Assembly (NCBI RefSeq): GCF_000143415.4
Contig: NW_003314312.1
Span: forward strand, 379,159 to 443,158
Length of the DNA: 64,000 nucleotides
From: Selaginella moellendorffii
Taxonomy: Eukaryota; Streptophyta; Lycopodiopsida; Selaginellales; Selaginellaceae
Reading direction: 5' to 3'
Part shown: positions 21,966-33,489 of the stretch, one piece after another
Numbering within the stretch: the first letter of the stretch is position 1
Layout of the letters: each line of letters opens with the position of its first letter
Program-made: the position numbers and the translations under genes
Notes under the pieces: model-generated
Seen by the model: only the letters and a program-made list of their open reading frames with translations
Told to the model about the DNA's origin: nothing
The model's database searches: none

Positions 21966-22271
21966 TTAGCACTGGATGAAGAAGCTGTTCCATCCAAAGC
22001 CCGAGCAGTCCTGTACAGAGCGACTAAACCGTGTGTGTGCTACACCTCGGCAGTTTGCCGTGTTGTAGGCCGCAGCAGTCTGGCCCTGGTACACAAAGCT
22101 GTAGCCGCCATGCTGCGAGGCTCTAACATTGGTGCATCCACAAGCACTGTAGCGCTCCAGCACATTGTTACACCCAGGCCCTGCCCAAGCATCGAAGAAG
22201 CTTGCATTGGCTGTTATCATCGATCCCACAACAGCGATCGCGACAAGAACGAGCACCATTTTTCCTGCCAT
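21966..22271 (-). CDS. MiAMP1-like secreted cysteine-rich antimicrobial peptide (copy A)
   Basis: 101 residues from the ATG at 22271; an upstream in-frame GTG is not needed. A hydrophobic signal peptide (about residues 1-24, VLVLVAIAVVGSM core, ending ANA) precedes a mature domain of about 77 residues. That domain has six cysteines and the landmarks WAGPGCNN, CGC, HGGY, YQGQTAA, GVAHTRF and a final FGW..FIQC. This is the pattern of the MiAMP1 beta-barrel family of plant antifungal peptides, known from macadamia, conifers and lower plants. The six Cys should form three disulfides, and the product is probably apoplastic. The gene is intronless, lies just upstream of the PPR gene, and is duplicated at 27744-28085. 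Confidence 0.92.
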   Translation of the reverse strand: MAGKMVLVLVAIAVVGSMITANASFFDAWAGPGCNNVLERYSACGCTNVRASQHGGYSFVYQGQTAAAYNTANCRGVAHTRFSRSVQDCSGFGWNSFFIQC

Positions 22272-22384
22272 TGTCACACAAACACAAAGCTATGTTATGA
22301 TCGTCAATCAAATGAAAACTCTTTCAAGGAAATATAATGAACGTCTAAGAGCAGACAACAGTGAGTCAGCTCTTGCATGCATGC

Positions 22385-22615
22385 CACGAAACAGTCAAGG
22401 GTCAAAGGTAGTAAAAAAAATGCTAACTCTAAACCACATGCGAAACAGTCAAGGGTCAAAGGTAGTAAAAAAAATGCTAACTCTAAACCACGTGCACAAA
22501 CCCTCTTTTAAAGGGTCAAAGGTAGGAAAAAAAACTTCTAACCCTAAACCACATGCGAAACAGTCAAGGGTCAATGGTAGTAAAAAAAAATGCTAACTCT
22601 AAACCACGTGCACAA
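22385..22615 (+). repeat. Four tandem ~55-62 bp repeats upstream of the peptide gene
   Basis: Units begin near 22389, 22443, 22507 and 22557. Each contains GTCAAGGGTCAAAGGTAG (or a variant), a poly-A run, then CTAACTCTAAACC followed by ACATGCG or ACGTGCAC. The CTAAACC/CCCTAAACC cores resemble the plant telo-box. Copy B has only one such unit, at about 28208-28250, so the array expanded after duplication or contracted in B. The position is about 110-340 bp upstream of the peptide start. Confidence 0.85.
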
Positions 22616-22619
22616 ACCC

Positions 22620-24925
22620 TGAAATATATCTTTTAACCACAAAATATTTGGCTTTGGACAACAAGCATTAATCATTATTGAAACCTTTCACGAATTGCAT
22701 ATAGAAAAAAATGGTGGAAAAGGCGTGGTAGGCCAGCACTGAGCATTATTCATGATCAGCCAAGACAGAAGGTGTGTGATTAAAAGGAGAGGGAGAGAGA
22801 AAGAGAAAAGGGGGGGCTCATTCTAGATCCACGTTTGGAGTGATCGCTTCTTTTGTGGCAAGATTGATTAGAAAAAAATATCTCTCCCTCACTTAATCTA
22901 TGATAGGCATTGTCATTGTGGGACCTCTGGAGCTACTACTCAAAGTTTAGATCCAAATCCTTTATTTCTTGGATCCTCTCTCACCAAAAACCCTAATCTT
23001 CTCTATTTAGTGCTGAAATTCAAATTTTGGCATCATAAAAGCACTTGCTTTTATGATTTTCTTTGTAAGTGAGTTTGTGTTAGCTAAATTCCTTTGTCTT
23101 CCTACTACAAATGATATTGTTTATCCTGAGAAAAAAAAAAGAAAGCAACTTTTTGACTTTTGGAGTTGCATTATTCACAAGCATATCCATCCACAAGTAT
23201 CTACCTCACCTAACTTCCAAAAACAATGCTAGATTTATGCTTTTTTTTATGTTTTCTCTTGTTTATTTTGCCCTCTTATTTTATATAGCTATTGCATACA
23301 AGCTGCAGTGATCATTAGTGCCCATACCCATATAACCACCAACTATATATGATATTGTTTATCCTGAGAAAAAAAATAAAGCAACTCTTTGACTTTCGGA
23401 GTTGCATTATTCACAAGCATATCCATCCATAAATACCTCACCTAACTTTCAAAACAATGCTAGATTTATGCTTCTTTTTATGTTTTCTCTGGTCTATTCT
23501 ACCCTCCTCTTTTTTCTAGCTATGGCATACAAGCTGTAGTGATCATCAGTGCCCATATCCATATAACCACCACCTTTGGGCCTTTGTGTTTTTTATTAAA
23601 GATGTTATTACATTGGGCTTTCTAAATCTCCCACATAATGATCCCTCTTAATAGGCATATTAACTCATAGGACACTCTTCAGGTGTTAGTGTGGGCTACA
23701 TTGAGTTGGTTGAACCAAGTGCCACCATCTCCCATTGAAGATCACTTTCAACAATTTATTCAGTTTCTCATCTATTAGCCACTTCTCCCCAAATTGTAGC
23801 TTTATATATATGATTCACTTGTCTTTAGAGTGTTATTGCAATAGCTAACATGTGTTTCTCCACACATTTTATACACTCTCACATTCTTAAAGTATATATC
23901 TTTATGTCTTCTTAGCACCATATTTTTCACATGACTGTTCTCAGAGGTGTATGCAAAGGCAAATTTGCTTATCAAACCAGGTGAAACAACCAAAAATTAA
24001 GATATGTTAAAAGTGTTTATATGGGTTGGAAATTTTGGCTCATTGTGACAATACTGTTAAGCAACTATGATGGATGTCAGAGAAACAAGGTGTAGGAAAG
24101 TCACATATACAACTACACAAAAGCAATCCAAGTGCAGTGTTTTTTATCTAGATTTAGCATGACTACTACCATTTATATACTAGTTGAAAGCTTAAAACTT
24201 GCTATGACAAAGGCTGAACTAATACAAGTAGTAAAAATGGAAAAAAAAAAATTCAAAAGGGATTGAGCAATGACAAAGGGGGTATATTGCCAAATTATAT
24301 TGGTTTAGGTAACAAAAGATCCAAGAGATGGCATGAGATCCTACAAAATGGACTTAGTAAGGAACAAAGAAGAAAAAATTCTTTGATTACAAAACAAAGA
24401 TTGGAAAAAAACTCATTAGGCCATAAAGTGATTCATTACTAGTATCAAGAATGAAACATTTGAATAGTTGTTTAAATGGGCACATTAAAGAGTTTCTAAA
24501 AAGGATAATAAACTACTAAAACAATATGGTTAGTCATGCAAAAGTTATTATTGTGGCAACCTTTTGCTGGTAGAGAATTTACCATGTTGTACACTTTGTC
24601 TAGTGGATGTGTCAAAGTGTTGTGTACCATGTTAGAGGCTTGTATAATGTTTAAAGAAAAAGTTATGGCTAAAAACAATCTATGAATAAATAAAAATGTA
24701 TATTCGTGCATGTGCTTGCCAATATAGAGGTAAGATTCTTAAGATTCCAAACATGCTGAACTTAGAGGACAACACAATTTTAGTGGCACATTTGGAGAAT
24801 GCTTTTCTTGTCATGAATCATAATAAGAAAATACAAAAAAGTGCTCCTAACACAGCCCAAGGCATTAGAGGTGTAATGTCAAACACTTGATCTTTTGCCT
24901 CTTTAAGCCTAAGTGAACATGCTGA
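22620..24925. repeat. Non-coding spacer of duplicated block A
   Basis: It aligns collinearly with 28255-30542, which carries the same phrases in the same order (for example CCACCTTTGGGCCTT and the CCATATTTTTCACATGACT region), and its last part with the inverted block at 56390-56595. No long ORF is present. It contains an internal tandem duplication at 23109-23575. Confidence 0.8.
23109..23575 (+). repeat. Tandem duplication of ~235 bp inside spacer A
   Basis: Two consecutive units both run from ATGATATTGTTTATCCTGAG to CCCATA...ATAACCACCA. The second starts near 23349. Block B has a single equivalent (about 28736-28870). Confidence 0.9.
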
Positions 24926-25940
24926 TTCACAATAGATAGAAGAAAAGTTAAGGGACAAACTTGTTCAATCCATATGGAAAAAGTTGACCATGCTATATTG
25001 TAAATGCTAAGACTCGTTGGTGTGTGTCGAGCAAATGTTGTTTGTTATGGAGAGGGTCTGGCTATGATACTACAATTTGAACCACATTCTAAGAAGTTAA
25101 TTCTTGGTCTTTGGTATTGAGGATCATCACTTAGCAAGCTCCTTTCCAATCTGCATCTAAATATTCTCAAAGTTGAAAAAGTAGAATGCCATATTTATCC
25201 ATGACAAGACTATGACAGAAGGTACTACCCAATGTTCTAGTATTGTAATCTGACTTCTACATGAAATTATTTTAAATAGAGATCAAAGGGGAAATGTCAC
25301 AAATGCCATAAAACATTACCAAGTCACTCCCTTTATGGATAATGTGAGCAAATTCCTAAATGTTGATCTAGTTAAGTATATTTGGCCTGATATTGTCATA
25401 TATTCTATTGGTTGGATTTCTTACTTATTTGCAAGCAATTGGTTGGGAACAATTAACAAGCTGCCTAAGAAACAAATGGCAGAGGAAAAACTCAAAATCA
25501 AGAAAGAAATCAACAATATCTTAGGAGAAAAATGACTTGCATGTAATGAATTCTTGAGAGTCTCAACTCAAGTGATGCATCCTAGACCCAGAAGGGATAG
25601 ATCTATGACCCCACAAAAATGGCAAGTAAAATAGAGACTTGGAACTCAAGAATTTAAAGAAGGAACAGCATTCACACTCCAATACATAAAATTTGTACAA
25701 AAAGGTTAAATGTTACCAATCCATGCTTCCAGCACCTTCTTAAGTCTCCAAGAACATAGCTAAATAACAGATTTAGGCTTGGCCATGACAAATCCAAGCA
25801 TGTTGAGCTAAAGATTGTGAAAGGGTTTATTGCACAACAAGGTTTTGTAATGCCATACTATATCTTAAAGAAGGAAATGTTATACCAACCCCTCTCTCAC
25901 ACACTTGCCCGCTAGGAATATACTGCCTAAATCTTTCACT
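24926..25940. other. Spacer between duplicated blocks A and B
   Basis: No gene is recognised. The 66-codon frame at 25335-25535 has no known similarity. The first ~90 bp are still shared with the inverted fragment at 56385-56480, in reverse complement. Confidence 0.45.
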
Positions 25941-26172
25941 AATCAACATTGTCATTTGCTGCTCGCTACCAGTTTCAACTACTGATCTTGATACTAATCA
26001 AGTGCAAGCACCAAAAACAATAATAGAAATTTAGCCTGATCAATATTTCACTCTACCTTCTTATATGAGATTTTTCTTACCAAGACTCTTTTTTCTGGAT
26101 GGATCTTCCCTTGAGAAGAAACTCGTAATCAGCCTGTTTCCAATATCTCTCGCGTTTAGAGCCCAAATATAT
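25941..26172 (-). pseudogene. Shuffled PPR fragments at the left edge of block B
   Basis: About 25945-26020 resembles copy A at about 20280-20365. About 26095-26150 resembles about 19910-19980. The order in B is therefore changed relative to A, and frames are broken. Confidence 0.7.
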
Positions 26173-27624
26173 TTAGTTCATTATATCCATCTTCAGCATT
26201 GTTGCGAATGTCTTTAGTTCCAGATTGTCATGACTATTCTGTGAGTAGCCCCTGATGATTGAGTTCCATAAGACCATGTCGTTGCTGGCCATTCTGTCAA
26301 AGATGTCTTGTGCGTAAAAAACCTGCTGTGCGTACACCATGCTACCCAGCTTCTCAAACAGGTCCACCAGAGTGCTTGCAACGAACAAGTCCATCTCGTG
26401 TCCAGCCTGCTTGAGCTGAGAGTAGATCTTCCAACTTCTGTCCAGCAAAACGATCTTCTCTTTGGCGCCGTCGGCACATCTACTGCAGGCCTTTAATGCA
26501 GCGACGAAAGTCCGAGCGTCCGGGACCAAGCCTTTCTCTTGCATCCTCTCAAAAAACTGGAGACTGATCTCGCCTTGGTCACAGTGAGTATAGCCCGTGA
26601 TCATAGACGTCCACGAAACTACACTGGTCTTTGCCATCTTGTCAAAGACCTCCCGTGCAAGCTCCATACTCCCACACTTCACGTAGAAATCAATAAGAGA
26701 GTTCGCGACTATAAGCTGCGGCAGAAGCCCATCTCTGCCAAGCTGAGAGTGTAACGCACAACCTTTCCTCAGAGAAACCACTTTGACAACTGTGCCGTCA
26801 ACTAGAGTTCCCTTCTCCCGGACTGCCAAGCTCGAGCAGGCAAGAACAGCAGCTACGTAGGTCCGAGCACTTGGCTTGAATCCCTGCTCTTGCATTTTCT
26901 CGAACAATTCCAGAGCTAGCTCCCCCTCCCCAAACCGTGCATGGCCGGAGATGATAGAATTCCACGAAACAACGTCGCGGCTCTCCATCCTGCTAAAGAC
27001 GTGACGAGCTTCCACCAAGTTCCCCAGCTTGGCATAGAGATCCACCAGCGAGCTTCCCACAAAGATGTCCGACTCGTGGCCAGCCTTTAAGATCTGAGCG
27101 TGTAGTGCCTTCGTTTTCTCCAAGAGATCACCACCGTTCTCATCCTGGGGTTTTCGTCTAGAGACCAGGCTGGAGCAAGCCTTCAATGCAGCGACATAGC
27201 TCCGAGCATCAGCAACAACACCCTGCTCCTGCATTTGCGAAAAGAGCTTCCAAGCCACCTCCGGATCGCCGCTGTCAACACTTCCAAGGATCATAGAAGT
27301 CCACGAGACGACATTCCTGTGAGGCATTTCCTGGAAGAGCTGCCAAGCCTCCCCAACCCCACCACACTTGAAATACATGTCGATCAAAATATTCTCCAGC
27401 AAGATCGATCGAGAAAGCGCCGAGCTCTGCCGAAGATCGCAGTGAATCCTCCTCCCGCTCCCAATGTCTCTCGATCTGGCGCAATATTTCAGCGCCGCGA
27501 CAGTGGCTGCCATGCCCGGCGCCTGGCTGCTGCGCCGCTGAGAATCGTATGCTTGCAGCGCATTGCCGCTCCACTCGTGGATCTTGCTTACCGCTGCTCG
27601 TCCCTCGCGAGCGCGCCATCGCAT
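26173..27624 (-). pseudogene. PPR gene copy B, truncated and internally deleted
   Basis: The 483-codon frame starts at the same ATG as copy A (27624). It matches residues 1 to about 435 of A with few changes. At about 26315 the sequence jumps, because the equivalent of about 20162-20500 in A is missing. A fragment of a later repeat (RMASNDMVLWNSIIRGYSQ) is fused in frame, after which a stop follows. Only about half of the repeats and none of the E-like end remain. It could still make a short PPR protein, but the fused end and shuffled downstream pieces argue for decay. Confidence 0.85.
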
Positions 27625-27743
27625 TCACCCGTCCTAAAATATGTGCCCAATGCCCAGGAATTTCTTTCTTAAAGCATCTTAAGTAAATACTCTTCCATCC
27701 AAAGGTAAGCTGCAATGTAATATTACATGGAAGATTTTCTCAT

Positions 27744-28085
27744 TTATTTGGCTTGAGCCATGGAGCCGGGATTTGGAGCCATGGAGCTTGAGCACTGGAT
27801 GAAGATGCTGTTCCATCTAAAGCCGGAGCAGTGCCTCCTAAACCATCTCTGTGCCACACCTTGGCAGTTTGCCGTGTTGTAGGCCGCAGCAGCATGGCCC
27901 AGGTACGCAACGCTGTAGCCGCCGTGCTGCGAGGCTCCAACATTGGTGCATCCACAAGCACGGTAGCGCTCCAGCCAATTGTTACACCCGGGCCCTGCCC
28001 AAGCATCGAAGTAGCTTGCATTGGCCATGATCATCGATCCCACAACAGCAATCGCGACAAGAACGAGCACCGTTTTTCCTGCCAT
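27744..28085 (-). CDS. MiAMP1-like cysteine-rich peptide (copy B, altered C-terminus)
   Basis: 113 residues from the ATG at 28085. Signal peptide and mature N-terminus match copy A (WAGPGCNN, CGC, HGGY) and all six Cys are kept. It differs in several places. YQGQTAA has become YLGHAAA and GVAHTRF has become GVAQRWF. A few residues before the fifth Cys are missing. The stop that follows FIQC in copy A is lost, adding a 15-residue Ser/Pro/Met/Ala tail. Retained cysteines suggest it may still fold; the tail and the changed conserved residues suggest relaxed constraint or new function. It lies 119 bp upstream of the broken PPR copy. Confidence 0.8.
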   Translation of the reverse strand: MAGKTVLVLVAIAVVGSMIMANASYFDAWAGPGCNNWLERYRACGCTNVGASQHGGYSVAYLGHAAAAYNTANCQGVAQRWFRRHCSGFRWNSIFIQCSSSMAPNPGSMAQAK

Positions 28086-28395
28086 TGTCACACAAACACA
28101 AAGCTATGCTATGATCGTCAATCAAATGAAAACTCTTCCAAGGAAGATCGAATGAACATCTAAGAGCACACAACAGTGAGATTTATACACGAGAAGTCAG
28201 CTCTTGCAGAAAAAAATTCTAACCCTAAACCACGTGCACAAGCCCTAAAATATATCTTTTAACGACAAAATATTTGACAAGCTTTGGCGAATTGTACGTA
28301 GAAAAAAATGGTGGAAAAGGCCGCTTTCCATTGGCAAGCCTGTGCCAAGCATTATTCTCGATCAACCAAGACAGAAGGTGTGTGATTAAAAAGGA

Positions 28396-28431
<36 letters not shown>
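28396..28431 (+). repeat. (GA)n microsatellite
   Basis: About 18 GA units. The block A equivalent (22787-22806) is shorter and interrupted. Confidence 0.9.
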
Positions 28432-28435
<4 letters not shown>

Positions 28436-29777
28436 GGGGTCGTTTTGGATCCCCATTTGGAGTGATTGCCTTTTTTGCGGCAGGATCAATTAGAAAAAAA
28501 TATCTCTCCCTCACCTAATCTGTGATAGGCATTGTCACTGTGGGACCTCTGGAGCTGCTGCTCAAAGTTTAGATCAAAATTCCCTATTTCTTGGATACTC
28601 TCTCACCAAAAACCCTAATCTTCTATTGTTTAGTGCTGAAATTGGGTCTTTTTGGTGGCATAAAAGCACCTACAATATTAATTATCTTTGTAAGTTAGAG
28701 TTTCTATTGATAGCTGAAGCTAAATTGCTTCACTGAGTATCTACCTCACTTAACTTCTAAAAACAATGCTAGATTTATGCTTTCTCTGGTCTATTTTGCC
28801 CTCTTCTTTTTTCTAGCTATGGCATAGAAGCTGCAGTGATTATCAATGCCCATACCCATGTAACCACCACCTTTGGGCCTTCATGTTTTTTATTAAAGAT
28901 ATAGGCTTTCCAGATCTCCCACATGATCCCTCTCATTAGGTCTATTAACTCATAGAACACCCTGGCTACCATCTCTTGTTGAAAACCACGTCTAACAATT
29001 TGTTTAGTTTCTCATCCTATTAGCCACTTCTCCCTAAATTGTACCAAGAATCCAATGGGAGTCTTTTCTACTATGTTAATCATAAATACTTTCAAGTAGC
29101 TTTATATATAAGATTCACTTGTCTTTAGGAGTATTATTGCAATAGCTAACATGTGCTTCTCCACACATCTTATGGACTCTCACATTCCCAAAATATGTGT
29201 CTCTATTTAGCACCATATTTTTCACATGACTATTCTCAGAGATGTATGTAAAGGCAAATTTGTTTATCAAACCAGATGAAACAACCAAAAATCAGGATAT
29301 GTTAAGAGTGTTTTATGGTAGGAAATTTTGACTCATCGCTTAAAAGAGTTCTAGTTAGTCTTTATTGAAGTTTGACAATACTGCTAAGAAACTATGACAG
29401 ATGTCAAAGAAACAAGGTGTGGATGGTAAATAGGAAAGTCATATACACAACTACACAAAAGCAATCCAAGTGCAGTATCTTTTATATAGGTCTAGCATGT
29501 TAACTACTACCATTTAAATACCAATTGAGAGCTTAAGGCTTGCTATGACAACGGTTGAACCAATACGGGTAGTAAAAATAAAAAGAAAAAGATTCCAAAA
29601 TGGATCAAGCAATGATAGAGGGGTATATCACCAAGCTATATTAGTTTAGGCAGTAAAAGATCCAAGAGCTGGCATGAGATTCTACAAAATGGACTTGGCA
29701 AGGAACAAAGAAGGAAAAGTTTTTTGATTACAAAATAAAGGTAGGAAGAAAATTCACTAGGCCATAAAATTCATTGA

Positions 29778-29932
29778 ATAGCATGGCAAAGTTTTCTCCT
29801 TGTGTGTGACTGATGGGTGATGGCTGCACTCACTTGTGATGCTGAATGAAAGCTTCGGCACAAGTGAAATACCATTACTTTTAACATTATTTTACTTACT
29901 CCGTGAGGTGGAGATAGGGCCTGGCCTTTCAT
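29778..29932. mobile_element. ~155 bp insertion specific to block B
   Basis: Block A reads straight across at about 24430. Block B carries an additional segment flanked by CATTG on both sides, which could be a 5 bp target duplication. It contains no coding frame. It could be a small non-autonomous element; the class is unknown. Confidence 0.45.
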
Positions 29933-31010
29933 TGCTCGTATCAAAAATAAAACATTTGAATATTCAATATGTTGTTCAAATGGCCATATTAAAGAGTTTG
30001 TGAAAAGGATAATAAGCTACTAAAACAATATAGCTAATCATGTAAAAATTGTTATTGTGGCAACCTTTTGTTGGTCAAGAATGTTGTGCACCTTGTTAGT
30101 GGATGTGCCAAAGTGTTGTGTACCATGGCAGAGGCTTGTAGAATGTTTGAAGAAAAAGTCATGGCTAAAAAAAATCTATAAGTAAATAAAAATATATATT
30201 CTTGGATGCTTGCAAAGCCACATAGTGAAGTACATATGACTTAGAGATTTTCCTATAAAGGCAAAATTAGTACAAGGGGGAAAGAGAAATCATGCTCCAC
30301 AACCATAAACTCCCTCAGCAATGTAAATATGAGTGATGTGTGCTCATAATGGTCCCATTTGGTGGCCATGGTTGCAACTTCATCTTAGCTTGTTGGGTTT
30401 AGTCTTCCACAAGATTAAGAGCCATTGGTTTTGCTGGAAAACTTATATGCTTGCTAATAGAGAGGTAAGGTTTTTGAGATTCCAAACATGCTCAACTTAG
30501 AGGACAATATAATTTTGGTGGCACATTTGGAGAGTGGCTTTTTGTAGTGCATGTGGTTTTTACCCTTTATCTTATAGTGGTTTACCATAGGATAACACCA
30601 CGAAGCGGAACCTAAACCCATAGGACAGTGGTGCGGAACCCAAGGTTCAGGGCCTTGGGCCACTGAACGAAGGAACAATGCCAAACTCCCAAGTGTGGAG
30701 CCAAGGAGTGATGGAACTGAACCATGGAGCAACTTTGGAGCATAAAGCCCAAGGAGCAAAGGGATAGGAACCCGGAGCGACTTGGAATAGTCCTAGAGTA
30801 ACTAGCATCCCAATGCCAGGACCAGCATGCAAAACGGAGCCAAACGGAGTCTGGCGCTATTTTGGCATATCGATGGCCTAACGTGAGGACATGGGTACTC
30901 CACCAGCTAGCATGGTGTGGAGCTTGGGCTTAGACCCAAGCCAAACGCAAAACAAAAACAAGCACGCAAGCAAGAGCTAGACTATGCCTCAGGTTGGTCA
31001 GCCATGCCCG

Positions 31011-32829
31011 TGTGAGACACAAAATCCCTAGGCCCCAAAGTGGAGCCGGAAGGGTGCCATGTGGTGGTGGCCAAAGCGAAAACCAAATGAGCGTAACACG
31101 TTTGGACTAAAAGCCTTGACTCGAAAGGTCGAGAGCGGGAGTGGAACTCCCAACAAAGTGCTCGAGGAACGAGCACGAAGTGAGCAATAAGCGAGGCTCC
31201 AAAAAGGGACCCAAAAGGACCAACACATGACACATGGAAGAGTCCGAGATGGACCTGAGTTGGAGTCTGAAGTGGAGTCCGAAGTGGAGTCTGCGAAGGA
31301 CCCCGAGATGGAGTCTAAAGTGGAGTCCGAGATGGACCCGAGATGGAGTCCGAGATGGACCCCGAGATGGAGTCCGAAGTGGAGTCCGAGAAGGACCTAA
31401 GATGGAGTCCGAGATGGACCCGAGATGGAGTCCGAGGTGGACCCAAAATGGAGTCCGAGATGGAGTCCGAGATGGACCCGAGATGGACCCGAAATGGAGT
31501 CCGAGATGGACCCGAGATGGAGTCCGAGATGGACCCGAGATGGACCCGAGATGGAGTCCGAGATGGACCCGAGATGGAGTCCGAGATGGACCCGAGATGG
31601 AGTCCGAGATGGAGTCCGAGATGGACCCGAGATGGAGTCCGAAGTCGAGACCGAGACCGAGACCGGGACCGAGACCGAGACCGAGACCGAGACCAAGATC
31701 GGGACCGAGACCGAGATCGGGACCGAGACCGAGACCGAGGCCGAGGCCGAGGCCGAGTCCGAGTCCGAGTCCGAGTCCGAGTCCGAGTCCGAGACCGAGT
31801 CCGAGTCCGAGACCGAGTCCGAGTTCGAGTCTGAGAGGGTGAAAGCCCAAAGCGTTCGTCTCCCAGACCCTGGGGGGTTTGGTGAGCTCCAAAAGTATAG
31901 TAAGGGGGAGGATTGCAGTGGAGCCAGTTTGGCCAGGAAAGGCCAGTTTGGCCCAGGAAGGCCGGACCCAGTGTTGGGTGATGAGCTGCCCACTGGGAAC
32001 TCCAAGACTAGAGTGAACACAGACCAACAAGCGGGGTAGCTTGGTGAAGTGTTCAAGAGCCAACTCTAGTTCCCCTGGGAGATCGACTGGCCGATGCTCC
32101 CAGTCCAAGTGTGGGTGGCACTACCTACTTGGATACCTGTCGTGGTTCAATGGAACCTCGCTCTAAGCCCATGGCTAGAGCACCAAAAGGTGAAAGGTGG
32201 GGAGAGTACCCATGAGGCTTGGGTAAGGCCACGGTGTTCCGAAATGTTGTCCAAAGTCCCAAACGGTGAAAGGGAAGAGGAGTAAGCCTCTAATGCAGTG
32301 ACCAAGGATATAGTCACATGGTGAGGAAGTCCCAAAGGATAGTGGAACTTAACAGTCAGGCCTACGGGCCTTGATCCAGTGGCAGTGTTGGCGAACACGG
32401 CCATAGACTAAAAGGGACTTGATGGGGACTAGAAAAGAGTTGTCGGGGAAGGCTATTCCCCATGTCTGTGGGCATCCTGAGGATGCTAAGGAGTAGATCT
32501 GGGATGATCGCTCATGGATGGATGGCCCAGTCTTTGAGAGACGGGATTATGATGCAGGTGGCGTTAGACCACCGGTGTGACCAAGGTGAATGGGCATGGC
32601 CTAGCGTAATGGGCTGGTATGTCGGTGGTACTTTGGGGTGTTGGTCATGGGATCGGACACGTGGAGCACTTGGACCAAGTGCAAAGGTTGAGTGGCATGG
32701 ATGCCATTCTCAGGGCTGGCAAGCCCCAAGTCCTAACTGGGACTTATGGAGGTTGTGAATGAGACTCCTCCAAGTGGTCGGAGGTGCAGTTAAGTGACTA
32801 AAGTGAAATGGAAAAATTAGTCGCTTACA
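31011..32829 (+). mobile_element. Solo family A LTR, 1.8 kb, with minisatellite
   Basis: Starts TGTGAGACAC, ends AGTCGCTTACA, and is flanked by the 5 bp duplication GCCCG (31006-31010 and 32830-32834). It interrupts the minus-strand B LTR cleanly. The same ends recur at 39664-41136 plus 52848-52901 and at 61170 and 62808. There is no coding content; the long frames on both strands are products of the internal repeat. Confidence 0.92.
31238..31830 (+). repeat. GA-rich minisatellite within LTR A
   Basis: 12 bp variants of GATGGAGTCCGA and GATGGACCCGA pass into 6 bp GAGACC and then GAGTCC repeats. Related arrays lie in the other A LTRs at 40690-40970 (reverse) and 63040-63455, with different unit numbers. 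All six frames are largely open, which creates false ORFs of up to 333 codons. Confidence 0.95.
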
Positions 32830-33472
32830 GCCCGACCTACCCACTATCCCTACTATACATTTGGAACCCCCCATAGCCCCCCCCCCCCCTTTGAGGAACA
32901 CACACTTTGGGCTTTCACCCCAAGCCTCCCTTAGTATCAAGAGTTAGTCTTTGGGATAAGTCCGAAACTTACTAAATATGGAATGGCGCTAGATTGCGAA
33001 TTTGGACACAGGACGAACACCATTGTGTTCAGGCCGATCTCTACATTCCGTAGATATGCCAAATGAGCAAATCTGGACACTTTCCATCAATAGCACTTGC
33101 GACCGAATTGAGACTAATGCTAAGGGCATGATAGTGAGGGTGTTTGGCAGACACGGTAAGCTATTATCTAGCGAATATTGAGGGACCAATCTCAATATCG
33201 TGGGGGTTCCCAACACTAGCAAGTGCAAGTCAACATCATGAGTTTCTCATCACTGTGTCAAGTCTGCTTGACAAATGATAACTTAGGATTTCCTTCCTTA
33301 GTGCCCTTCCGGTCCAAGTGCACATGTGATGACCAGTTTCTCAACTAACTTAGGCAGAGACTAATAATGGGTCTAGCAATACCGACCTCCTGCCATCATG
33401 GCAATAAGGAAAGAGTGTCCGTAAGGACTAGCCGACAGATAACTTTCGATACCTGAAGTCACATTCGCGACA

Positions 33473-33489
33473 CTCTCCCCCCCTTGGGA
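33473..33489 (-). other. Polypurine tract next to the B LTR
   Basis: On the minus strand, CCCAAGGGGGGGAGAG directly precedes the LTR start. This is the expected plus-strand priming site of an LTR retrotransposon. Confidence 0.8.

Larger units (their letters stand above)
28255..30542. repeat. Non-coding spacer of duplicated block B
   Basis: Collinear with 22620-24810 of block A, with substitutions and indels. It carries a ~155 bp extra segment near 29780-29930 and ~220 bp near 30205-30440 that A lacks. It ends abruptly where the family B LTR begins at 30543. No gene is seen. Confidence 0.8.
30543..33472 (-). mobile_element. Family B LTR (minus), split by a solo family A LTR
   Basis: In minus orientation it starts TGTCGCGAATG at 33472 and ends at 30543 with GCACTACA. 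The pieces 30543-31010 and 32830-33472 together make ~1.1 kb, like the solo copy at 50722-51867. A polypurine tract abuts its high-coordinate end, so it is a 3' LTR. The left flank is block B spacer. Confidence 0.88.

Noticed and set aside
22540-22560. Interstitial telomere sequence
   Set aside because: Only single CCCTAAACC cores within a longer unit; no TTTAGGG tandem run.
31107-32108. 333-codon minus ORF and several plus ORFs made of short Gly/Leu, Arg/Asp or Trp/Ser repeats
   Set aside because: They are translations of a 6/12 bp minisatellite that is open in all frames, inside a solo LTR.
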